A DNA stretch of 51,394 bases. Source: Antarctobacter heliothermus. Its GTDB lineage: Bacteria; Pseudomonadota; Alphaproteobacteria; Rhodobacterales; Rhodobacteraceae. The notes under the pieces were generated by a model that saw only the letters and a list, made by a program, of their open reading frames with translations, did no database searches and was not told the DNA's origin. The translations under genes and the position numbers were made by a program. Below are positions 17,905 through 26,310 of this stretch, in pieces (positions within the stretch are counted from its first letter, which is position 1; every line of letters starts with the position of its first letter). Where the stretch lies: contig NZ_FZON01000036.1 in NCBI RefSeq assembly GCF_900188425.1, forward strand, positions 1 to 51,394, in the 5' to 3' direction.

Positions 17905-18290
17905 GCCTAGACTAGGCTCTGCCGTTGGCAGCGCTGACTTCACTCCGCCCCCCCATGGCATGGTTCCTCCCCGGCCCCGAACGTATGCGGGGGGGCGTAG
18001 CGCGGCATTTCGCTAGCGACTGGCTTCTTCACCGGGGAATCCACTTGGAATCCACCTTGGCGACAAGCCAAAATAAAATCACTAAATTACAGTACCTTAC
18101 GTTGGCCCACCCGGCTCTCAGGGTGGATTTTACTATTTTTGTCAAGAATCCACCCAGCGGAGTCCAGGGAAGCCATTTTGACCAGAAGCCAGGCATCGGA
18201 AGCCACCCCATGGTGAAGGCATTGAATCCATGTCAGTTTTCCGATTGACAGACCTGCCCCCCTTGACTCATACCTTGATCATCGAAGAAT
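17905..18290. other. AT-richer spacer with GAATCCAC repeats
   Basis: No supported gene. Several GAATCCAC-like words occur in direct and inverted orientation. One inverted pair is perfect (GGGTGGATT 18121-18129 / AATCCACCC 18147-18155, 17-nt loop). A TTGACA with a TCATAC 17 nt later (around 18246-18274) could be a promoter. The repeats resemble recombinase-binding sites and may mark the right border of the restriction-modification insertion. Confidence 0.4.
18121..18155. repeat. Inverted repeat GGGTGGATT / AATCCACCC
   Basis: Perfect 9-bp arms, 17-nt loop, in an AT-rich spacer with further copies of the same word. Candidate protein-binding or recombination site. Confidence 0.4.
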
Positions 18291-18328
18291 AGCGCCCGCA
18301 GGAAACCCCTCTCGGGCGCTTTCTTTTT
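18291..18328 (+). terminator. Rho-independent terminator before the methyltransferase pair
   Basis: Stem AGCGCCCG (18291-18298) / CGGGCGCT (18313-18320), 14-nt loop, followed by TTTCTTTTT. It would stop transcripts coming from the restriction-modification side and isolate the downstream module. Confidence 0.75.
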
Positions 18329-18410
18329 CCCCACATCGCGGACCCCGATCTTGTCGCTGGCCATGCTGCCCGTGCGCATCGGCATGTCCGCCTGCCCGAG
18401 AGAGCCACCA

Positions 18411-19673
18411 ATGGACCTGGTCTTTGCGCCGAGCCAGATCGAGACTTGGCCGATCGCCCGGCTGCGCCCCTATGCCCGCAATGCCAAGATCCACGGCGAC
18501 GACCAAGTGGCGAAGATTGCGGCCAGCATGGCCAAGTTTGGCTGGACCGTTCCTTGCATGGTCGCCGACGATGGCGAGTTGATTGCCGGGCATGGCCGGG
18601 TGCTGGCGGCCGCCATGTTGGGGCTGACCGACGTGCCGGTGATCCGGCTTGGCCATCTCGACGAGGCAGAGCGTCGGGCGTACCGCATCGCCGACAATAA
18701 GCTCACCGAGTTGGGCGAATGGGACGAGGCCCTGCTGCGCGACGAGATCGCGGGGCTGTTGGCCGAGGATTTCGACCTGTCCTTGCTGGGCATCACCGAC
18801 GACGATCTGGACGCCCTGCTGCGCGATCCGGATGCGCTGGGCGGTGAAGGGCCGGTGGAGGGCGAGGATGACATTCCCGAACCGCCGGTCACCCCGGTGT
18901 CGGTGGCGGGCGACCTCTGGCAGCTCGGATCGCACCGGCTGATTTGCGGCGACAGCACCTCCGCCGATGTGGTCGCGCGACTGCTGGGCGATGTGCGACC
19001 GCTGCTGATGGTCACCGATCCGCCCTACGGTGTGGAATACGATCCGTCTTGGCGCAACCAGGCTGGTGCGGCCAAGACCAAACGCACCGGCAAGGTGCTG
19101 AACGACGACCGTGCCGACTGGCGCGAGGCGTGGGCGCTGTTCCCCGGAGACGTCGCCTATGTCTGGCATGGCGCGCTGCATGCGGCGACCGTGGCGGAGA
19201 GCCTTGTGGCGGCTGGATTTGCCGTGCGGGCGCAGATCATCTGGGCCAAAGATCGGCTGGTGCTGAGCCGGGGCGACTATCACTGGCAGCATGAACCCTG
19301 CTGGTATGCCGTGAAAAAGACCGGCAAGGGCCATTGGGCGGGCGACCGCAAGCAGACCACGCTGTGGAGCATTTCCGGCAAGGACCAGGACGCAGCCACC
19401 GTCCACGGGACGCAAAAGCCAGTGGAATGCATGCGCCGCCCGATCCTGAACAACTCCAACCCGGGTCAGGCGGTGTATGAACCCTTCATGGGATCCGGCA
19501 CCACGCTGATCGCGGCAGAAACCACCGGGCGTGTCTGCTTTGGCATCGAATTAAACCCGGCCTATGTCGACGTGGCCATCGAGCGCTGGCAGCAGTTCAC
19601 CGGTGCCAATGCCGTGCTGGCCGAGACCGGGGAAACCTTCGCCGAGCTGAAGGCAAAGAGGCTGGCGGCATGA
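18411..19673 (+). CDS. ParB-domain DNA methyltransferase (DPPY type)
   Basis: 420 aa from ATG 18411. Residues ~5-100 form a ParB/Srx-like nuclease fold (PYARNAKIHGDDQVAKIAAS, DGELIAGHGRVLAA, RIADNKL). The methyltransferase domain has catalytic DPPY at 203-206 before the AdoMet motif FMGSGTT at 359-365, the order of beta-class amino-methyltransferases; DPPY favours N6-adenine. ParB-methyltransferase fusions are frequent in alphaproteobacterial prophages, where they may mask phage DNA from host restriction. Its stop overlaps the start of a paralogue. Confidence 0.9.
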   Translation: MDLVFAPSQIETWPIARLRPYARNAKIHGDDQVAKIAASMAKFGWTVPCMVADDGELIAGHGRVLAAAMLGLTDVPVIRLGHLDEAERRAYRIADNKLTELGEWDEALLRDEIAGLLAEDFDLSLLGITDDDLDALLRDPDALGGEGPVEGEDDIPEPPVTPVSVAGDLWQLGSHRLICGDSTSADVVARLLGDVRPLLMVTDPPYGVEYDPSWRNQAGAAKTKRTGKVLNDDRADWREAWALFPGDVAYVWHGALHAATVAESLVAAGFAVRAQIIWAKDRLVLSRGDYHWQHEPCWYAVKKTGKGHWAGDRKQTTLWSISGKDQDAATVHGTQKPVECMRRPILNNSNPGQAVYEPFMGSGTTLIAAETTGRVCFGIELNPAYVDVAIERWQQFTGANAVLAETGETFAELKAKRLAA

Positions 19674-20998
19674 CTGCGCATCTGCGCGCCAACCAGATCG
19701 AATTCTGGCCGCTGTCCCGCCTCAAACCCTACGCCCGCAACGCCAAGACCCATGATGCCGATCAGGTGGCAAAGATCGCCGCGAGCATGGCAGAGTTCGG
19801 CTGGACCGTGCCGGTGCTGGTCGCGGCTGATGGCGAGCTGATCGCAGGCCATGGCCGCATCCTGGCCGCCGCGCACCTCGGGCTATCTGAAGCCCCGGTC
19901 ATCGTGCTGGGTCATCTGACCGAGGCGCAGCGCCGTGCCTACCGGATCGCCGACAATAAGTTGACGGAGATGGGCGGCTGGGACGAGGCCTTGCTGTTGC
20001 AGGAGTTGCAGGCGCTGCTGGCCGAGGACTTTGACCTCGGGCTGATCGGGATCCCGGAGGATGAGCTGGACGCCCTATTGGCAGACGCCGACGACCGCCC
20101 GGCGATTTCTGACGACGCGGCCGATGCCATCCCGGACCCACCTGCTGAACAGATCACCAAGCCCGGCGACATCTGGGCGCTGGGCAAACACCGGCTGTGC
20201 TGCGGTGATGCCACCGATCCGACGGCAGTCGGCAGGCTGATGCAGGGTGAACAGGCCAAGCTGATGTTCACCTCGCCGCCCTACGCGCAGCAGCGCGACT
20301 ATGGCGCGGCCAAAGAGAAGGTCGGCGATTGGGATGCGCTGATGCAGGGCGTGTTCGCCGCAGCCCCGATCACCAATGACGCGCAGCTGCTGGTCAACCT
20401 TGGCCTCGTGCATCGCGACGGCGAATGGTTGCCCTATTGGGAAGGATGGGTCGAATGGATGCGCGCATCTGGCTGGCGGCGGTTTGGGTGGTATGTCTGG
20501 GATCAGGGCCCCGGTTTGCCGGGCGATTGGCAGGGGCGCTTGGCCCCATCGCACGAGTTCATTTTCCACTTCAACCGCGCGCCCCGCAAACCGCACAAAA
20601 CCGTCCCGTCCAAGCACGCAGGCGAAACCTTGGGCGGCGGCGGGCTGCGCGGGGCCGACGGCACCGTCCACGCCAAAACCGGCACCGGCAACGCGATCCA
20701 GAGCCACCGCATCCCAGACTCTGTGTTCCGCATCATGCGCCACAAGGGCGGGCTGGGCGCGGCAGGATCGCACCCGGCCGTGTTCCCGGTGGCGCTGGTC
20801 GAGGCGGTGCTGAGGGCTTTCTCGGATCCGGGCGACCTGATCTATGAACCGTTCTGCGGCTCCGGCACGCAGATCGTCGCAGCCGAACGCGCTGGGCGGC
20901 GCTGTTTCGCGATGGAACTAGACCCGGTCTATTGCGACGTGGCCGTGCGGCGGTGGGAGATGGTGACGAGGAAAAAGGCCATAACGGCTACGAATTGA
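19670..20998 (+). CDS. ParB-domain DNA methyltransferase (SPPY type), tandem paralogue
   Basis: 442 aa, ATGA overlap with the preceding gene. The N-terminal ParB-like domain is clearly homologous to that of its neighbour (PYARNAKTHDADQVAKIAAS, GHGRILAA, RIADNKL). The catalytic motif is SPPY (202-205) and the AdoMet motif FCGSGTQ (395-401). SPPY is commonest in N4-cytosine enzymes, so the pair may mark two different bases or sites. A central insertion (about 255-345, with KHAGETLGGGGLRG) is not present in the first enzyme. Confidence 0.9.
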   Translation: MTAHLRANQIEFWPLSRLKPYARNAKTHDADQVAKIAASMAEFGWTVPVLVAADGELIAGHGRILAAAHLGLSEAPVIVLGHLTEAQRRAYRIADNKLTEMGGWDEALLLQELQALLAEDFDLGLIGIPEDELDALLADADDRPAISDDAADAIPDPPAEQITKPGDIWALGKHRLCCGDATDPTAVGRLMQGEQAKLMFTSPPYAQQRDYGAAKEKVGDWDALMQGVFAAAPITNDAQLLVNLGLVHRDGEWLPYWEGWVEWMRASGWRRFGWYVWDQGPGLPGDWQGRLAPSHEFIFHFNRAPRKPHKTVPSKHAGETLGGGGLRGADGTVHAKTGTGNAIQSHRIPDSVFRIMRHKGGLGAAGSHPAVFPVALVEAVLRAFSDPGDLIYEPFCGSGTQIVAAERAGRRCFAMELDPVYCDVAVRRWEMVTRKKAITATN

Positions 20999-21047
20999 CG
21001 CCCGTACATCTTGCAGCCAATCTCTACTTTGCGGACGAAGGGTGAGA

Positions 21048-21503
21048 TCACCGAATTTTCTGCAAATGCGCCTTCAGTCCTTCTGGGTAAAGCTGAGGTC
21101 GGCCCGCTAAATCAAGCGTGTCGAGAGCAAACCACTCGGCAAAGCACGTTGTCCCGTCGTCCTCGTGGAACTCAATTCGGGTCACGTCTGCAAAAGCACC
21201 ATCAGGAAATGACACATCGAAGATCGCTAGAATTTCATGACCAAGGCAACCTTCATGGATAAAGATGTTTTCCATGAAAACAGGCGGGCCGAGGGTATCG
21301 ACCGCGATTCCGAGCTCCTCTTGAAACTCTCGGACAACAGCAGCCTCTGCTGTCTCCCCTAACTCGACGGAACCGCCGAGCGGGCGCACACCCTTCACAC
21401 GTCCAGCGTCATCCATTACTTCAGCAACAAGAAGCCGGTTGCCACGCCAGTGGAGGCCAAGTGCCTTAAAGCGAATTCTGGGTGCAGGACGCCAAGTTGT
21501 CAT
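21048..21503 (-). CDS. Nudix hydrolase
   Basis: 151 aa. The complete Nudix box Gx5Ex7REUxEExGU spans residues 44-66 (GSVELGETAEAAVVREFQEELGI), with all metal-binding glutamates present. It would hydrolyse a nucleoside diphosphate linked to another group; the substrate (NTP, nucleotide sugar, capped RNA) cannot be assigned. It lies on the minus strand, convergent with the methyltransferase pair. GC is lower than the flanks, so this may be a recent cargo gene. Confidence 0.9.
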   Translation of the reverse strand: MTTWRPAPRIRFKALGLHWRGNRLLVAEVMDDAGRVKGVRPLGGSVELGETAEAAVVREFQEELGIAVDTLGPPVFMENIFIHEGCLGHEILAIFDVSFPDGAFADVTRIEFHEDDGTTCFAEWFALDTLDLAGRPQLYPEGLKAHLQKIR

Positions 21504-21555
21504 ATCTGATCAGTACCGGAAAACCGCCAAGGGCCGCAATTGACTCCTTTCGTCG

Positions 21556-22089
21556 TCAGCTAATCCGATACACTGATCCCCTGCCATCTTCCTTGGTCGA
21601 GCCGACCACCAGGCCCAACTTTTTCTTCAGCACCCCCGAGATCAAGCCTCTGGCCGAGTGAGCCTGCCACGCAGTCGCCTCCACAATTTCGGCAATGGTC
21701 GCGCCCTCGGGGCGTTGAAGCAGGGCGATGATCTGTGCCTGCTTGGTCCCGGCGCGCTGGCTGGGCGGCTTTGGGTTCGCAGCCTTTGCGGCATGTTCGC
21801 GTAAGGCAACTACCGTCTTCACTACCACCGGCTCAATCCCGATGGCCAGTAACCCGGCGTCCGTCACGATCAGCGTGGTGCCATGGCCATCGCCAGTCTC
21901 GCGCCAAAGCGGATCATTCCGGCGCAGGTCGGCGTCGACCTCTTGCAGCCAGCCGTGTTCGATCATCTTCGTGACGGCCATCTTCGCGGCCGCCCCGGCC
22001 AGCCCCTTGGGCAGCGGCAGGGCGATGTTCTCCGGGCGCTGGGCCCCGGCGCTGAGGATGATGGTCTGGGTTTTGGTCAGCTTGGTCAT
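21556..22089 (-). CDS. DUF3489 protein
   Basis: 177 aa from the ATG at 22089-22087. The C-terminal ~70 residues match DUF3489 (TKQAQIIALLQRPEGATIAEIVEAT, then ARGLISGVLKKKLGL, SVYRI), a small winged-helix-like domain. The N-terminal part (LTKTQTIILSAGAQRPENIALPLP) is also typical of the family. These proteins are common on phages and plasmids of alphaproteobacteria; a DNA-binding function is suspected, not shown. Last gene of the leftward small-gene set. Confidence 0.85.
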   Translation of the reverse strand: MTKLTKTQTIILSAGAQRPENIALPLPKGLAGAAAKMAVTKMIEHGWLQEVDADLRRNDPLWRETGDGHGTTLIVTDAGLLAIGIEPVVVKTVVALREHAAKAANPKPPSQRAGTKQAQIIALLQRPEGATIAEIVEATAWQAHSARGLISGVLKKKLGLVVGSTKEDGRGSVYRIS

Positions 22090-22100
22090 GGCGGGATCCT

Positions 22101-22325
22101 CTATTGGTCGTTGGTGACAAGGAAGGCGGCAATGCGCGACATGAGGTCGTTGTGGCCGTCGGCATCCGCGCCGATGATCACATCCCCGTCGTCGTCGTGG
22201 TCCAGATCGGCAATCTCGCGCAGCAGGGCGATGGCGGCGTCGCAGGCGGCGAGGCGGTCTGCCTCCCAAGCGGCGGTGATCGCGTCCTGTTCGATCTGGT
22301 GGCGCTGGGCGGGATCAAGCGGCAT
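22101..22325 (-). CDS. Small acidic hypothetical protein
   Basis: 74 aa from the ATG at 22325-22323. Helical N-terminal two thirds (EQDAITAAWEADRLAACDAAIALLREI) then an Asp-rich loop (DLDHDDDGDVIIGADADGHND) and a terminal helix. Overlaps the preceding gene by a few bases, 11 nt before the DUF3489 gene. Unknown function. Confidence 0.55.
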   Translation of the reverse strand: MPLDPAQRHQIEQDAITAAWEADRLAACDAAIALLREIADLDHDDDGDVIIGADADGHNDLMSRIAAFLVTNDQ

Positions 22326-22545
22326 GTTCGCCCTCCTTGAAGGCGCTGTCGGTGATCTGGCGCAGCAGGCTGGCATAGTGGTTCAGGGTGCCGACATCGC
22401 CCCAGTTGATCTCGTCTGGATGGGTTTCAAAATGGTCGTCGCTCAGGGCCTTCAGGCGTTCCAGCATCGCGTCGATCTGGACCTTGGTGGTCATGAAGGC
22501 GTCGAGGGCTTTGGAATTGTCGGTGGTGGTGCGGCGGGTGGTCAT
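22315..22545 (-). CDS. Small helical hypothetical protein
   Basis: 76 aa from the ATG at 22545-22543. Pattern ALDAFMTTKVQIDAMLERLKAL, then HFETHPDEINWGDVGTLNHY and LLRQITDSAF suggests a helical hairpin. It overlaps the next gene downstream by 11 nt. GTGTAATCAC (22581-22590) lies upstream and matches motifs at 23705-23719 and 23758-23766. Unknown function. Confidence 0.6.
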   Translation of the reverse strand: MTTRRTTTDNSKALDAFMTTKVQIDAMLERLKALSDDHFETHPDEINWGDVGTLNHYASLLRQITDSAFKEGEHAA

Positions 22546-22648
22546 GGCGAGGGTTTCCTTGGCTGAGTTGCATCGTTTTCGTGTAATCACCATCGCTCCG
22601 CTGGGAGCACTATTGTAGGCAAATCCAAGCAATATCAGTGCGTTCTGA

Positions 22649-22945
22649 TTATACTCTGTTCGCATCGGCTTGCGGCACCACATGCACCCACTGGCATCCG
22701 ATCCACATGTAAAGATGCGCAAACTCGCGCGTCGGGCGCGGCAGGATGCGCGGATTGCGGGGTGGGCTGAAGCAGTCCAGCGTTTCGGCCATGACCTGCC
22801 GGATTTCTTTCGCGGCAAGGACATCCTCGGGCGTCCACGGTGCCAGCGCGGGCAGCATGTGCGACGGATAGCCGTCATAGTGCACGTATGTGTGGGCCCA
22901 TTCTCCGGGACCGATTTCGATGGCGATCTGCGCGCGCGTGCTCAT
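22649..22945 (-). CDS. Hypothetical protein with an STRAQIAI N-terminus
   Basis: 98 aa. The start MSTRAQIAIEI followed by YVHYDGYPSHMLPAL is a pattern I associate with small proteins of phages and plasmids. It continues with WTPEDVLAAKEIRQVMAETLDCF and an aromatic end (YMWIGCQWVHVV). No catalytic motif recognised. Part of the leftward set. Confidence 0.65.
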   Translation of the reverse strand: MSTRAQIAIEIGPGEWAHTYVHYDGYPSHMLPALAPWTPEDVLAAKEIRQVMAETLDCFSPPRNPRILPRPTREFAHLYMWIGCQWVHVVPQADANRV

Positions 22946-22969
22946 GTGGATCTCCGTATTGGGGGCGGC

Positions 22970-23182
22970 TCAAATGAGCCCGTGCTGTTTCAGGACCGGC
23001 ACGACATCGGCCAGCTCGATGGTGAGGCAGTCGATCCCGATCCGGCCCACCATCTCGAAGACCTCGGAGTTCAGGTTCTGGTCATTGAAATGGTCCTGCA
23101 GCGCGGCGACGCTCATGGCCTGAATGAAGCGGGCGCGGTCGATGAAGATGCGGGTCGTGTCGGTGGGGGTGGCGATGGTCAT
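22970..23182 (-). CDS. Small hypothetical protein
   Basis: 70 aa. FIDRARFIQAMSVAALQDHF, then EVFEMVGRIGIDCLTIELADVV, ending KQHGLI. Compact, probably alpha/beta. Starts 12 nt downstream of the previous gene's stop in the leftward set. Unknown function. Confidence 0.6.
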   Translation of the reverse strand: MTIATPTDTTRIFIDRARFIQAMSVAALQDHFNDQNLNSEVFEMVGRIGIDCLTIELADVVPVLKQHGLI

Positions 23183-23194
23183 GATCTGGTCCTT

Positions 23195-23413
23195 TCAGGA
23201 TTTGGTTGTGGTGGTTTCAGCGGCAAGTCGTCCGGCCTCAAAGGCCTCCTCGAGTGCCGCGCGGATCGCCCAGACGGCGACATCGTGGAAATCGAGCCGG
23301 TCCCAGTTGCGGGTTTCCAGCGTCTCGATGCTGTGGAAATGCTTGGCTGCGATCTCCAGCAGCAGGGCGTCGCTGGGGGCTTTGGCGGCGGCGGGCTTGC
23401 GGGCGCGTGCCAT
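23195..23413 (-). CDS. Small hypothetical protein
   Basis: 72 aa from the ATG at 23413-23411. GGGAGGA stands directly before another ATG at 23419, so the second ATG has the better spacing. Basic Ala-rich N-terminus, then LLLEIAAKHFHSIETL and VAVWAIRAALEEAFEAGRLA. Unknown function. Confidence 0.6.
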   Translation of the reverse strand: MARARKPAAAKAPSDALLLEIAAKHFHSIETLETRNWDRLDFHDVAVWAIRAALEEAFEAGRLAAETTTTKS

Positions 23414-23415
23414 GC

Positions 23416-23634
23416 TCATTCCTCCCAAGTGTGTTCGGGGTGGGTCGTCCGCGCGCGGGCTTCCTCGCGCATCATCTCTTGGGCGCGTTCCATCTCGACC
23501 ATCCCGTCGGCCTGGCTCATCCGCCCGGACATGACCTCGTCCATCACCCAGTTCACCCGTTCCTGCGCGGGGCTGGTGTGGCGGCGCCACCCCTCGCTCA
23601 TCGAGCTGTGTCCCATCTTCTCTTGTGCGCGCAT
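23416..23634 (-). CDS. Small Met/Glu-rich helical hypothetical protein
   Basis: 72 aa from the ATG at 23634-23632, with GGAG 7 nt upstream. It has many Met and Glu (VNWVMDEVMSGRMSQADGMV, EMERAQEMMREEARAR), probably a single long helix pair. First gene of the leftward set, so the promoter should lie in 23635-23773. Unknown function. Confidence 0.6.
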   Translation of the reverse strand: MRAQEKMGHSSMSEGWRRHTSPAQERVNWVMDEVMSGRMSQADGMVEMERAQEMMREEARARTTHPEHTWEE

Positions 23635-23704
23635 GGTGGTCTCCGATCCTTGTGTGCGGGCTGCGATGCACCCGTTTGCTGACACCATGAATCGCTCTAT
23701 CGGG

Positions 23705-23719
23705 GAGTGTAATCAACTC
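23705..23719. promoter_or_regulatory. GAGTGTAATCAACTC, dyad-like operator candidate
   Basis: GAGT/ACTC arms around GTAATCA. The core GTAATCA recurs at 23758-23766 and, as GTGTAATCAC, at 22581-22590. All three lie before gene starts of this region. Confidence 0.35.
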
Positions 23720-23745
23720 AAATAGACAGGCTTTCCTGTTTATTT
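23720..23745. promoter_or_regulatory. Operator-like inverted repeat between divergent transcripts
   Basis: AAATAGACAGG (23720-23730) and CCTGTTTATTT (23735-23745) form 11-bp arms with one mismatch and a 4-nt spacer. The site sits in the 139-bp gap between the leftward small-gene set and the terminase genes, a natural place for a regulator that controls both. Confidence 0.5.
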
Positions 23746-23773
23746 ACAATATCTTGAGGGTAATCACAGCGCC

Positions 23774-24310
23774 ATGGAAGGTATGTCAGAGCGGGAGTAT
23801 TCCGCCCATTCCGGCCTGTCACGCGGGGCGATCCAGAAGGCCCGCAAAGCCGGGCGGCTGGTGGTCTACAAGGACGGGTCGATCAACGCCGCTGCATCGG
23901 ACGTGCGCCGCGCCGACATGACCGATCCCGATCAGCAGCGCCGCAGCACTGGCGGCGATACCGGGTTCAGCGGTCCGGCTGATAGCTCGTCCTACCTGAA
24001 GGCCCGCACCGCGCTGACGGTCTATCAGGCGCAGGAGCGTCAGCTCGCGATCCAGAAGAAAAAGGGCACGCTGGTCGATCGGGCGCGCGCCGAAACGCTG
24101 GTGTTTCGCCTCGCGCGGCAAGAGCGCGACACATGGGTCACTTGGCCCAGCCGCGTGGCGGCGTTGATGGCGGCTGAAGTGGCAGCGGAGGTGGAAAAAC
24201 AATCCGGAATTCCGGTGATCATCGAGGCCGCGATCCTGCAGAGGGTGCTGGAAACCCATGTCAGAGCGCAACTCGACGCCCTTGCCGATCTCCGGGTCAG
24301 CCTCGGATAG
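23774..24310 (+). CDS. Terminase small subunit (Nu1-like)
   Basis: 178 aa, or 175 if started at the ATG 23783. The N-terminal winged HTH binds the packaging site in lambda Nu1 (EYSAHSGLSRGAIQKARKAGRLVVYKDGSI, about residues 8-38). It is followed by a helical oligomerisation region (YLKARTALTVYQAQERQLAIQKKKG) and a C-terminal part expected to contact the large subunit. It overlaps the large subunit gene by 53 bp. First gene of the structural operon; the dyads upstream probably include its control region. Confidence 0.8.
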   Translation: MEGMSEREYSAHSGLSRGAIQKARKAGRLVVYKDGSINAAASDVRRADMTDPDQQRRSTGGDTGFSGPADSSSYLKARTALTVYQAQERQLAIQKKKGTLVDRARAETLVFRLARQERDTWVTWPSRVAALMAAEVAAEVEKQSGIPVIIEAAILQRVLETHVRAQLDALADLRVSLG

Positions 24311-26309
24311 TGACGACACGGCCACCGACGATCTGACGGCAGACCTCGACCTCGGGTTTGACGGGGCCGAGGATGTCTTGCGCGCATGGCGTCGCGGCAT
24401 GCGTCCCGACCCCGATCTGACAGTGTCGGAATGGGCCGATGCGCATCGCTGGCTGTCGTCGCGCGCGGCGGCCGAACCCGGCCAATACCGCACTGCGCGG
24501 ACGCCCTATCTGCGCGAAATCATGGATGCCCTTTCGCCCAGCCACCCGGCGCAGCGAGTGACCTTCATGAAGGCCGCGCAGGTGGGCGCGACCGAGGCGG
24601 GCAACAACTGGATCGGCTTTGTCATTCACCACGCACCGGGCCCGATGCTGGCGGTGCTGCCGACGGTCGAGATGGCCAAACGCACCTCGCGCGGGCGGAT
24701 TGATCCGCTGATCGAAGACAGCCCGGCGCTGAAAGAGCGCGTCAGCCCCGCGCGGTCTCGCGATGCCGGCAATTCGATGCTGTCCAAGGAATTCCCCGGC
24801 GGCATTCTGGTGCTGACCGGTGCCAACTCGGCGACCGGCCTGCGGTCGATGCCTGCACGCTATGTGTTTCTGGATGAGGTCGATGCCTATCCGGCCTCGG
24901 CCGACGAGGAAGGCGACCCGGTCACGCTGGCAGAAGCGCGCACCACCACCTTCGCGCATCGGCGCAAGGTGTTCATGGTCTCGACGCCCACCATCCGGGG
25001 GCTGTCGCGCATTGAGCGGGAGTTCGAGGCTTCCGATCAGCGCCGCTATTTCGTGCCGTGCCCAAACTGCGGCCACATGCAATGGCTGCAATTTGAACGG
25101 CTGCGCTGGGACAAGGGGCGGCCCGACACAGCCGCCTATCATTGCGAGGGCTGTGAAAAGCCCATCGCCGAGCATCACAAGACGCAGATGCTGGAAAAGG
25201 GCGAATGGCGGCCGACGGCCGTGTCCGCCGATCCGCATTCCATCGGCTTCCACATCTCCGCGCTCTATTCGCCGCTGGGCTGGAAAAGCTGGCAGCAGAT
25301 CGCGCGGGACTGGCTGGCCGCGCAGGGTTCGGAAGAAATGCTGCGCGCTGCGCGCAACACCCTGCTGGGCGAAACTTGGGTGGAGTCGGGCGATGCGCCC
25401 GAATGGCAGCGGCTGGCGGAACGCCGCGAAGCCTTCGGGACACAGATCCCAGTTGGAGGTCTGTTCCTGACGGCTGGTGTTGATGTGCAGAAGGACCGCA
25501 TCGAGGTTGATGTCTGGGCCTGGGGTCGCAGTCTCGAAAGCTGGCTCGTCGATCACATCGTCATTGCCGGTGGTCCGGATGATCCGGCCTGCTGGGAAAA
25601 GCTGACGGTCCTGCTCGGTCGGACATGGGTCTGCGCGAACGGGGCGGTGATGGTAATCGGCAAGCTGGCCATCGACACCGGCTATGAGGCGGCGGCCGTG
25701 TATGCATGGGCGCGGGCGCAGGGGTTCGATCAGGTCGCACCCGTAAAGGGCCTCGAAGGCTTCAACCGCGCGACGCCGGTGTCGGGTCCGACCTTCGTCG
25801 ACGCCACCATCGGCGGCAAGCGACTGCGCCGGGGCGCACGGCTGTGGTCGGTGGCCACGGCGACCTTCAAAACCGAGACCTACCGCTTCCTGCGGCTCGA
25901 GCGGCCAAGCGACGAGGACCGGGCGCTGGGTGTGCTGGATGCCCCCGGCACCGTGCATCTGCCCGACTGGATCGACACCGAATGGCTCAAGCAACTGGTG
26001 GCCGAACAGTTGGTCACGGTGCGCAACAAGCGCGGCTATGCCCACCCCGAATGGCAGAAAATGCGGGAACGCAACGAGGCGCTCGACTGCCGTGTCTATG
26101 CCCGCGCGGCGGCCTGGATCATGGGCACGGATCGCTGGGACGAGGCCACATGGCGGCGGCTTGAGGAACAGGCCGGGGTCGAAACGAAGCCTCAGACGCC
26201 TGTGGCAACACTTGCGCCATCAGAGGCCCCGACCGCGCCAAAGGCCGGAACACCAACGACGCCGCGGCGCAAACGCCGGGCTTACACACCGAACTTCATG
26301 AGGGACTGA
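24258..26309 (+). CDS. Terminase large subunit (GpA family)
   Basis: 683 aa, similar in length to lambda gpA (641). The ATPase part has a deviant Walker A at about 105-113 (KAAQVGATE) and Walker B in ARYVFLDEVDAYP. A Cys cluster (CPNCGH, CEGCEKP) is typical of this family. The nuclease domain covers roughly 400-640 (FLTAGVDVQKDRIEVDVWAW). It cuts and pumps phage DNA into the prohead together with the small subunit. Intact. Confidence 0.95.
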   Translation: MSERNSTPLPISGSASDSDDTATDDLTADLDLGFDGAEDVLRAWRRGMRPDPDLTVSEWADAHRWLSSRAAAEPGQYRTARTPYLREIMDALSPSHPAQRVTFMKAAQVGATEAGNNWIGFVIHHAPGPMLAVLPTVEMAKRTSRGRIDPLIEDSPALKERVSPARSRDAGNSMLSKEFPGGILVLTGANSATGLRSMPARYVFLDEVDAYPASADEEGDPVTLAEARTTTFAHRRKVFMVSTPTIRGLSRIEREFEASDQRRYFVPCPNCGHMQWLQFERLRWDKGRPDTAAYHCEGCEKPIAEHHKTQMLEKGEWRPTAVSADPHSIGFHISALYSPLGWKSWQQIARDWLAAQGSEEMLRAARNTLLGETWVESGDAPEWQRLAERREAFGTQIPVGGLFLTAGVDVQKDRIEVDVWAWGRSLESWLVDHIVIAGGPDDPACWEKLTVLLGRTWVCANGAVMVIGKLAIDTGYEAAAVYAWARAQGFDQVAPVKGLEGFNRATPVSGPTFVDATIGGKRLRRGARLWSVATATFKTETYRFLRLERPSDEDRALGVLDAPGTVHLPDWIDTEWLKQLVAEQLVTVRNKRGYAHPEWQKMRERNEALDCRVYARAAAWIMGTDRWDEATWRRLEEQAGVETKPQTPVATLAPSEAPTAPKAGTPTTPRRKRRAYTPNFMRD

Positions 26310-26310
26310 G

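Noticed and set aside
24297-26045. 582-codon open frame on the minus strand
   Set aside because: It lies exactly opposite the terminase large subunit; the translation is rich in His, Arg, Gly and Gln in the manner of antisense frames of GC-rich genes and has no domain.
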